Source: Calditrichaceae bacterium
GTDB lineage: Bacteria; Calditrichota; Calditrichia; Calditrichales; Calditrichaceae
Assembly (NCBI GenBank): GCA_030622395.1
Contig: JAUXGF010000007.1
Span: 1-15,009, forward strand
Direction: 5' to 3'
Length of the DNA stretch: 15,009 nucleotides
Positions 7,055 through 12,926 of the stretch are shown piece after piece (within the stretch, counting starts at the first letter, position 1; each line of letters starts with the position of its first letter). The notes beneath the pieces are model-generated. The model did no database searches. It saw only the letters and a list, made by a program, of their open reading frames with translations, and had not been told where the DNA came from. Made by a program: the position numbers and the translations under genes.

Positions 7055-8080
7055 TTATAATTGAAAGCTAAACGATAAAATCTGAACATCATCTAACTTA
7101 TCAAATGGCAAATAAGCGTAATCGAAAGAAAAATCCCTGCCTGCCCAATTTATTTTTAAGCCGCCTCCAAAGGCAAACTCTTCGTCATCATGATTAATCT
7201 TATAGCCAAAGCGGAGCGCCGCCTGCCTCTGCCACTGATATTCGACCCCGACAGCAGCTTTTTCCGGTCCGTCGGTGGGATGATTGCCGTCGACGCTTAA
7301 TATCAATAAATTACCGTTAGATTCAATAAGTGAATTTTCACCCCCGACTATATCCATACAAACGCTCATTCTGAAATTTGTAGGCAGCGACCAGAGTTCC
7401 GTATTCAAATTGGAATCGGTATAAGGATTTTTCGAGCTGTTCGGATTTGAATCATAACCCCGCAAAAGGTCCCTTCCTTCAAGCTGCATTTTACCGCCGA
7501 CATTGGAAAGATTCATTCCGATTATAAGACCGTGAAAGCCGGTTCTTAAACGAGTGCCAATATCGAAAGCCAAACCTGCCGCTGATTCATTATAAATTCT
7601 CTGGTTAATATATTTAGCGCTTAACCCAACGGAAAAGCGGTCGGTTATCCATCGCGCATACGAAAGTCCGATAGCAAAATCAGAGGCGTCGAAAAATTCG
7701 CCGGTGCCGCGCGGCTGTTTTATAGTTGTAATTTCCATTTCATCCATATTTAAGACGATAGCGCTTAATCCAACAACCCCGGATGCTCCTAAAGGAAGAA
7801 CAACGCCGCCAAACTGATGAGTTATATCAGCAAACCATGATGTATGGCTTCCGTACAATGCAGGTTTATTTATTAATACCAGACCGGCGGGATTCCAATA
7901 CAGGGCGTCGGCGTCATCGGCAAGAGAACCGTAAGCCCCGCCCAACGCCATAGCTCTGGCGCCGACTCCTATCTTTAAAAACTGAGCCGCAGCCGAGCCG
8001 GTTTTGGAAAATTGAGCAAAACCGCTGTTTAAACCGAACATCAATAAAAAGGATAAAATTAAAATATATCTTTTTTTCAT
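7055..8080 (-). CDS. PorV/PorQ-family outer-membrane protein
   Basis: The 341-residue protein has a signal peptide (residues 1 to about 22, cleavage near GFAQ) and the family signature GARAMALGGAYGSLADDADA (40-59) followed by LYWNPAGL, the hallmark of PorV/PorQ/UPF0164 proteins. Alternating hydrophobic strands ending in SFSFQL fit an outer-membrane beta-barrel. PorV in Bacteroidota is a type IX secretion component, but many FCB genomes carry paralogues beside exported proteins and TonB receptors whose roles are not defined. I start at the ATG at 8078-8080, preceded by GGAGATC. The longer frame uses a TTG with no signal-like sequence. Its gene follows the 972-residue exported protein, which may be its partner or client. 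Confidence 0.85.
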   Translation of the reverse strand: MKKRYILILSFLLMFGLNSGFAQFSKTGSAAAQFLKIGVGARAMALGGAYGSLADDADALYWNPAGLVLINKPALYGSHTSWFADITHQFGGVVLPLGASGVVGLSAIVLNMDEMEITTIKQPRGTGEFFDASDFAIGLSYARWITDRFSVGLSAKYINQRIYNESAAGLAFDIGTRLRTGFHGLIIGMNLSNVGGKMQLEGRDLLRGYDSNPNSSKNPYTDSNLNTELWSLPTNFRMSVCMDIVGGENSLIESNGNLLILSVDGNHPTDGPEKAAVGVEYQWQRQAALRFGYKINHDDEEFAFGGGLKINWAGRDFSFDYAYLPFDKLDDVQILSFSFQL

Positions 8081-8154
8081 ACTGATCTCCGAAAATTTTA
8101 GAGATAATCGTAATACCTCAAATAAAAGAGGGTACAAAAACTCGTTACAAAGAT

Positions 8155-8223
8155 TAACGAAGCGTCACTCCGTATCAGAGACCGTGCCATAGGCAGGCAG
8201 GTCGCTTCGCTTAACTCTGATAC
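8155..8223. repeat. Interleaved inverted repeats upstream of the PorV-like gene
   Basis: GTATCAGAG (8172-8180) is inverted as CTCTGATAC (8215-8223), and TTAACGAAGCG (8154-8164) is approximately inverted as CGCTTCGCTTAA (8203-8214). The pairs cross instead of nesting, so only one stem, or a pseudoknot, can form at a time. Function is unknown. Confidence 0.5.
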
Positions 8224-8235
8224 AAGAGCAAAAAT

Positions 8236-8353
8236 TGTCATTTTCCCACGGGGACGCCTGCGAAGCGGCGCGAGCGGAGCGAGAAATCTTACAACCCTTG
8301 GGATTATTGAAGTTACAGATTTCTCACCCGATAAATCGGGATTCGAAATGACA
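8236..8353. repeat. TGTCATTTCGA element, copy 2, with inverted core
   Basis: The copy begins TGTCATTT (8236-8243) and ends TCGAAATGACA (8343-8353). Relative to copy 1 it has about 27 extra GC-rich bases near 8244-8270. Its 27-bp core (8290-8316), between GAGAAATCT (8281-8289) and AGATTTCTC (8317-8325), is the reverse complement of copy 1's core at 25 of 27 positions, while both outer flanks keep the same orientation. Confidence 0.8.
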
Positions 8354-8389
8354 AAAAGTGGTGTTTTTAATCATGCACTATTATTCTTT

Positions 8390-8447
8390 TGCTTTTTGCT
8401 TTTCGCTCCACGCTTTTCGCTCTACGCTCTACGCTTCACGCTCCACG
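8390..8447. repeat. Heptamer tandem repeat (YGCTYYW)
   Basis: Eight consecutive 7-bp units run TGCTTTT, TGCTTTT, CGCTCCA, CGCTTTT, CGCTCTA, CGCTCTA, CGCTTCA, CGCTCCA, then CG. The array ends 5 bp beyond the stop codon of the surface-protein gene. Heptamer arrays of this kind are known as STRR sequences in cyanobacteria. Any relation is only by form. Confidence 0.85.
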
Positions 8448-8452
8448 AACTT

Positions 8453-11371
8453 CTACTTTATAATAGCAAACTTACCTATCTTCTTTTTCCCATCAGCGGT
8501 AGTAACCACATAAATATATATTCCATAAGAAACAGCCACATTTGAATCGCTGACCAGGTTCCATTCTTCATCGCCCGTGCCGTTAGTATGCTGAAGGGTT
8601 GTCACTTTATCTCCGCTGATTGTAAATATATCTATATCGCATTGCTCCGGCAGAAACATAAAACGCAGCCGCCGGACATTTTCTAAAACTTCCCATGATG
8701 CGTTAACGATGTAAGGATTGGGAACCACCCTGATTTCATCTAAACCTTCCTTGCTTTTATCAACATAAGCGGCGTTGGTTGAATAAGAAAACATGTCGCT
8801 CATTGTCAACGGGCTGAATGCGTGAATAATGGCTTTCTGCCCGGGCAAAGGAAAAACGCTGGCGCTTTCTTTATCCTCAATCGTAATCATAAAGCCGATA
8901 TCATCCGGTAAATTTGCCTGCAAAGTATCGCCGTAAGCTATACCGGATTCATAATTAGTGTTAATGATATAAATTCTTTCACCAAAATCATACTGACTAT
9001 TACTATTAAAATCCCGTATGCAGCAATTAACCTGCATGTTGCGATTTACAGAAATGTTGCGGATTTGAAAAGGGACTTTCATAAAAGCGGTTCTAACGGC
9101 GCCGCTGTAAGTATATGCCCATGTACTGTCATCGTTAAATGTAATCTCATAATCGCCGGCGCGGCTTTCTAAATATTCCGATGACGGAGGGGTCGAGCCG
9201 GTTACAAACCACTGTCCTGTGGCGTCAATATTTGAAGTATCGTTGCTGTTTACGCCCCAAACATTAAAACCTGCGCCGTCGGTGATTGCTTCAATGCCGC
9301 GGTCGGTCTGATTGGCGGTTACCTGCACGCTTATTCCATCGAATGCCGGCAGGAAGGCTTGATTAAGCGGCATTTTAGGAGAGACGGATGCAGCGGCGCT
9401 ATCATAAACAAAAAAGCTGTCCGCCGGGGTTTTATTAAATTTAATCTGATAGACATGCCCGGTTAATAATTCGGGATTAAGAATCTGCAAATTGACTTCC
9501 GTTTTACCGATACCGGCGGGATGTTCGACCGAATTTTGCGAAGCGGGATAATAGCCGGATGGATCAGACCGGGGAGTTATTTTTTGATAATTCTTATCAA
9601 CCTCTTTACTGCCCTTTCCTGACTCGTAAGATTCAATTCCTTTTCCAGGATCGCCGCGGTCGTAAGCTGTAATAGTGTAAACATATTCAACGCCGTTATG
9701 CACGGTAGTATCTATGAAAAAATGCTTAAGACCGGTATCGTCGCCTAAATATTTCATGCCGTTAACCGGATCGAATCCTTTAATATCATTAATAAGATCG
9801 TATTGAGCGATAGGAACATAGCCGTTAAAATTACCCAGGGCGTCGATTATTTCCTGACCCCATGTGGCGCCTCCGTCTTGGCTGCGATAAAGTTTGTAAC
9901 CCTCAAAATCAAATTCACCTGTGGATTGATCAGGAATATTTTCAGGATCGTCATCCCAGTATAAGCATACTTTCCCATCACCGGGAACAGCGGTTAAGGC
10001 GGGAGGCGGCGGGCCTGCCGGACCCTGGTAGTTAGTTCCAAACATGCTTACGGCGGTATTGACATTATCATAAAAATCGGCGTCATCGTTAGCGGCGATT
10101 ACTACAATAGTAGACCGAACAGTATCTCCGGCGGGAAAGGTAAACGGTCCGCTGGCTTGAATACTGACCCAATCCCAGCCATCGGCAAAATTATCATAAA
10201 TCCACTGCTCGCTGTCGAAATGCGTATCATCGCCATGAAAAAAACCGCCTGCCTGATCAGGCAAATCCGGGTCAGTTGGATTGCTGGTAATTATCGGCCA
10301 GAGCTGATTATCTTTTTCCGGTCCTTTATCGAAAAAATAGTGATAGTCGGTAATTCCCAAATTCTTAGGAGTTTTCAACACAACAAATCCAAAATTGTAA
10401 TCTTCGACAATGCCGTTTTCAGTAGGGGTGGTAGCTCCGCCGTGATCGCCGTGAATATCCCGGGTCATAAAAACCGCCTGTGTATTATCGAGATTATCGA
10501 ATAAAGAAACATCGGGTGTAAACATCATATCCTGATAATAATCCCCGCAATCCGGATCCCAGTAGAAACCGAACCAGCAGCTATCCAGATCCGTATCGCT
10601 TGTATTAATAATTATAAAATCATAGAACTGAAAATCCTCTGCATAAGAACGTCCGTAGGAATAAGCCTGCTTATGCACCTCAATTCCCAAGGGATTTCCA
10701 TCCTGATTTGTGGCGTCGTCGAAAACGCAATATACTTCTCTATCTGCGGCAAACTCTCCGGGAATTTCATTTTGTGTTAGCGGATCGACCCGATAGCTTC
10801 CCGGCCAGAAAGGCGCGCCGCTTTCATCTACGGGCCATGTTTCGGGTAGATCGCTGTGCGCCAAAAAGGGAGTACCGTCGACCCAGCGAAGCTCTTCATG
10901 CGCACTTAAAGGGTCTGCGCTTTGCCGGTAAAACAAATCGCCGAATGAACCGTCTTTTGCATTCCAGTCCATTGGGCCGTCGTCGCTGCCAACGTAGGAA
11001 TCTATCACATTACCATTATCGCCGTTTTTACTGTTTTTAGGACAGGCGAATATTAAGGAAAAATCATCGCATAAATCGGCTCCGTTTTTGCGTGGATAAA
11101 TAAAATTGAAGAAATCTTCTGTCGGGGCGTTGTAAGTGGGCGCCATGCGGGTATCGGTAATAGCGCCATAGTTCATAGTGAGATTTTGCAACTGCCCCGA
11201 AGTTAAAACTCCTACGCCTTCGTCGGCACGGCTAAGCGGTTTTGTTAATTTACCACTGCTCTGCCCTTCATCGCTTTTTCTTTGCGGGGGATTAGATTGA
11301 GCAGTCGCATCTTGTCCTAAAAGCAAAATAACAATCATTAGCGGCAAAATATTTTGCAGTTTAAAAAACAT
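8453..11371 (-). CDS. Large exported surface protein with FN3-like and C-terminal sorting-type domain
   Basis: The 972-residue protein starts at an ATG with a strong GGAGGG ribosome binding site and a clear signal peptide (cleavage near ATAQ, about residue 25). The first 450 residues are rich in Asp, Asn, Tyr and Trp and match no domain I recognise. A fibronectin-III-like domain spans roughly 455-580 (KVCLYWDDDPE, FEGYKLYRSQDGG, VEYVYTITAYDRG). The last 90 residues (VVPNPYIVNASWE, RLRFMFLPEQCDIDIF, SGDKVTTLQ, then a terminal beta strand) form the FlgD-like/type IX-like end domain common on exported proteins of FCB lineages. Export to the cell surface is inferred. The PorV/PorQ-like gene downstream and the TonB receptor upstream suggest a substrate-binding or degrading partner, but no catalytic motif was seen. 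Confidence 0.85.
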   Translation of the reverse strand: MFFKLQNILPLMIVILLLGQDATAQSNPPQRKSDEGQSSGKLTKPLSRADEGVGVLTSGQLQNLTMNYGAITDTRMAPTYNAPTEDFFNFIYPRKNGADLCDDFSLIFACPKNSKNGDNGNVIDSYVGSDDGPMDWNAKDGSFGDLFYRQSADPLSAHEELRWVDGTPFLAHSDLPETWPVDESGAPFWPGSYRVDPLTQNEIPGEFAADREVYCVFDDATNQDGNPLGIEVHKQAYSYGRSYAEDFQFYDFIIINTSDTDLDSCWFGFYWDPDCGDYYQDMMFTPDVSLFDNLDNTQAVFMTRDIHGDHGGATTPTENGIVEDYNFGFVVLKTPKNLGITDYHYFFDKGPEKDNQLWPIITSNPTDPDLPDQAGGFFHGDDTHFDSEQWIYDNFADGWDWVSIQASGPFTFPAGDTVRSTIVVIAANDDADFYDNVNTAVSMFGTNYQGPAGPPPPALTAVPGDGKVCLYWDDDPENIPDQSTGEFDFEGYKLYRSQDGGATWGQEIIDALGNFNGYVPIAQYDLINDIKGFDPVNGMKYLGDDTGLKHFFIDTTVHNGVEYVYTITAYDRGDPGKGIESYESGKGSKEVDKNYQKITPRSDPSGYYPASQNSVEHPAGIGKTEVNLQILNPELLTGHVYQIKFNKTPADSFFVYDSAAASVSPKMPLNQAFLPAFDGISVQVTANQTDRGIEAITDGAGFNVWGVNSNDTSNIDATGQWFVTGSTPPSSEYLESRAGDYEITFNDDSTWAYTYSGAVRTAFMKVPFQIRNISVNRNMQVNCCIRDFNSNSQYDFGERIYIINTNYESGIAYGDTLQANLPDDIGFMITIEDKESASVFPLPGQKAIIHAFSPLTMSDMFSYSTNAAYVDKSKEGLDEIRVVPNPYIVNASWEVLENVRRLRFMFLPEQCDIDIFTISGDKVTTLQHTNGTGDEEWNLVSDSNVAVSYGIYIYVVTTADGKKKIGKFAIIK

Positions 11372-11494
11372 TTATTAACCCTCCGGTGTATGGGCAAATA
11401 GTTAGCTATTTTTTTTCCTTTGGAATAATTACAATTAGTCTTAAACATATTTTTAAAATATCGCATTGTTTAAAAACGCACACAAATTTCATCC

Positions 11495-11582
11495 GTCCCT
11501 TGCGGGACTTACTTACTATATTGGTATATATCTTTTCCCAGAGATAAATCTCTGGGCTATTTTCGGATGTCCCTTACGGGAC
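11495..11582. repeat. Hairpin module C, solo right end of the transposase element
   Basis: GTCCCTTGCGGGAC (11495-11508), CCCAGAGATAAATCTCTGGG (11537-11556) and GTCCCTTACGGGAC (11569-11582) lie in the order and orientation (CTGGGCTATTTTCGGATGTC) of the module right of the transposase gene. The inner side reads AAATTTCATCCGTCCC as there, but no transposase gene adjoins it. It lies about 120 bp upstream of the surface-protein gene start. Confidence 0.8.
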
Positions 11583-11727
11583 AAATTTATTTTATATATT
11601 GTTTAATCCTTTATATTTATATAAATCAAAATGCCTATTCTTTCAATATTTTTCCCTTTAAAATGAAAGACAATAACCCTGTCTCTAAATTTTAAAACCG
11701 GATACATTCCCAAACATTCTTTCCAGA

Positions 11728-11908
11728 GTCCCGTCCCTCTCCGCAGGAGTTCCCTCGGGACAGATAAGCTGTGCTAAGGGACAAAGCGATAATGCCCAAC
11801 AATTTTATTTCTGCCATCCCAAAGTCCCGGAGGGACGAGCGAGAATAGCCCAGAGATTTATCTCTGGGTATCAAAGAGCCCACATAATCCGAGAGTCCTG
11901 TAAGGGAC
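11728..11908. repeat. Hairpin module D, left end of the transposase element
   Basis: GTCCCGGAGGGAC (11824-11836), CCCAGAGATTTATCTCTGGG (11849-11868) and GTCCTGTAAGGGAC (11895-11908) form one module whose outer hairpins are 71 bp apart. An outer imperfect arm lies at 11728-11762. Positions 11815-11876 match 12665-12726 with one difference in 62. The module abuts the transposase stop codon by 9 bp. The stretch 11583-11727 is AT-rich with nothing recognisable. Confidence 0.85.
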
Positions 11909-12509
11909 GATTGAAAATTAATCCCAAATATATCTTTCATCATATTCAATTTCATGTTTTTTCAAAAAGGCAAGAAATTCCTCTTTGAAAGTCTTTATGT
12001 GATGATGTTCCCTTTGATTGTTAATATATGCAATTGTATCTTCAACCTGAGATACGCCAATACTAAAAGCTCCATATCCTTCCTGCCAGGCAAAATCACC
12101 ATGCAGTGGAAATGTTTCATGAACCCATTTAGATGAGCCTCCTTTGACCAACTGAATGGCTTTGGCAATGGAAATTGTGGATGGCAAAGATAAAAGCGCA
12201 TGAGCATGATCCTCAACGCCCCCAATAGCTAAAGCCTTCATTTTATTTTCACGGGCAATTCCACCCATGTAAGCCCAAAGACGATCCTGCAAATCCGGGG
12301 AAATATCCTTATTACGATTCTTTGTGCTGAAAATATAATGAATCAAAATATTTACATAAGAATGAGCCATGAAATGATTTCCTTCCTAAATACAATTTTA
12401 TGTACTATACTTGAAAATTTCATTCGTCCCTTGCAGGACTTAATTTGTTTTTGGAATCTTTTACCCAGAGATAAATCTCTGGGCTATTTTCGGATGTCCC
12501 TTATGGGAC
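11824..12509 (-). mobile_element. IS200/IS605-like element with inverted hairpin-module ends
   Basis: A single transposase gene is bracketed by module D on the left and the inverted module E on the right. Both inner ends fit GGACGNNTGAAAWTT (GGGACGATTGAAAATT left; AAATTTCATTCGTCC right, inverted). IS200/IS605 elements have no classical terminal inverted repeats but subterminal hairpins read as single-stranded DNA by TnpA; here each end has three. No accessory tnpB gene is present. The exact cleavage sites cannot be read by eye. Confidence 0.65.
11918..12370 (-). CDS. tnpA: IS200/IS605-family (REP-associated type) Y1 transposase
   Basis: The 150-residue HUH transposase is full length. The metal-binding HUH motif is H55-A-H57 in GGVEDHAHALLSLP, and the catalytic tyrosine is probably Y115 in AYINNQREHH. 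The segment WQEGYGAFSIG (95-105) and the C-terminal FLKKHEIEYDERYIWD are typical of this subgroup. Such enzymes cut and join single-stranded DNA at hairpin ends. The ATG is preceded by AGGAAGG about 10 nt upstream. The gene appears intact and lies between inverted hairpin modules, with related modules without a gene elsewhere in the window. Its last codons coincide with a sequence conserved at the element's left end and repeated at 12839-12862. Confidence 0.93.
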   Translation of the reverse strand: MAHSYVNILIHYIFSTKNRNKDISPDLQDRLWAYMGGIARENKMKALAIGGVEDHAHALLSLPSTISIAKAIQLVKGGSSKWVHETFPLHGDFAWQEGYGAFSIGVSQVEDTIAYINNQREHHHIKTFKEEFLAFLKKHEIEYDERYIWD

Positions 12510-12552
12510 AGCTTTCTTGTCCCGAGGGGACTCCTGTGGAGCGGGATGGGAC
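12426..12552. repeat. Hairpin module E, right end of the transposase element
   Basis: GTCCCTTGCAGGAC (12426-12439), CCCAGAGATAAATCTCTGGG (12464-12483) and GTCCCTTATGGGAC (12496-12509) form a module inverted relative to D. An outer arm at 12519-12552 (GTCCCGAGGGGACTCC onward) is the inverse of the arm at 11728-11762. Module C at 11495-11582 is nearly the same sequence, and both are followed by GGGACAAATTTATTTT. Confidence 0.85.
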
Positions 12553-12664
12553 AAATTTATTTTTTATCAATTAATCAATTCCGCTATTTTACAAAGTCCC
12601 GTGATACAAACAAGAATTACCCATCCTGACTTGTCAGGATTATTAGTATGCAAAAAGCACATCT

Positions 12665-12829
12665 CATCCCAAAGTCCCGGAGGGACGAACGAGAATAGCC
12701 CAGAGATTTATCTCTGGGTATCAAAGCGCCACCATCTCCCAAAAGTCCCGAAAGGGACGCATGAGAATATCCCAGCAATTTATTGCTGGGAGTTAAGACA
12801 AACCTCCCATCCCAAAGTCCCGAAGGGAC
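12665..12829. repeat. Hairpin module F, expanded solo left end
   Basis: GTCCC..GGGAC hairpins at 12674-12686, 12745-12758 and 12817-12829 recur every 71-72 bp, with CCCAGAGATTTATCTCTGGG (12688 onward) and CCCAGCAATTTATTGCTGGG (12771-12790) between them. Module D has the same layout with one unit fewer. Confidence 0.85.
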
Positions 12830-12838
12830 GATTGAAAA

Positions 12839-12862
12839 TTAATCCCAAATATACCTTTCATC
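12839..12862 (-). pseudogene. Remnant of a second transposase 3' end
   Basis: Read on the minus strand this encodes DERYIWD and a stop codon, identical to the last seven residues of the transposase at 11918-12370. The DNA, including CGATTGAAAATTAATCCC after the stop, matches except for one silent change. Upstream of these codons similarity ends at once. It is either the tail of a deleted copy or an element-end sequence that doubles as coding DNA. Confidence 0.65.
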
Positions 12863-12879
12863 TTGACATATCGCTTAAA

Positions 12880-12911
12880 GACCTTAAAGGTTTGGGAAAA
12901 CCTTTGAGGTC
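12880..12911 (-). terminator. Possible terminator hairpin after the TonB receptor gene
   Basis: GACCTTAAAGGTTT (12880-12893) pairs with AAACCTTTGAGGTC (12898-12911) over 14 bp with one G-T pair and a tight loop, 15 bp past the receptor stop codon. The minus-strand tail has only a short T run (CTTTAAG), so termination is plausible but weak. It may instead be another dispersed palindrome. Confidence 0.45.
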
Positions 12912-12926
12912 GCGTGTGTGCGCGCT

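Noticed and set aside
8081..8137. Longer start (TTG at 8135-8137) for the PorV-like gene
   Set aside because: The ATG at 8078-8080 has a strong ribosome binding site and begins a proper signal peptide. The extension would bury it.
10157..11040. Plus-strand open frames inside the surface-protein gene
   Set aside because: They are antisense shadows of a clearly coding minus-strand gene, with no ribosome binding site or recognisable domain.
11400..11494. Promoter for the surface-protein gene (TTTG and TATTTTAA about 20 bp apart on the minus strand)
   Set aside because: It loosely resembles a Bacteroidota-type promoter, but the region is so AT-rich that such a match is expected by chance.
11692..11955. 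Open frame on the minus strand through the hairpin region left of the transposase
   Set aside because: It is a translation of hairpin repeats (the GTCCC and CCCAG arms give RDKSLGYSR-like peptides) with no ribosome binding site and no coding character.
11824..12509. IS605-type element with tnpB and a guide RNA
   Set aside because: No TnpB-like frame exists in or next to the element. Only the Y1 transposase is present.
12665..12829. CRISPR-like array
   Set aside because: The repeated units are palindromic hairpins with conserved, not unique, intervening sequence. There are only three, and no cas gene is near.
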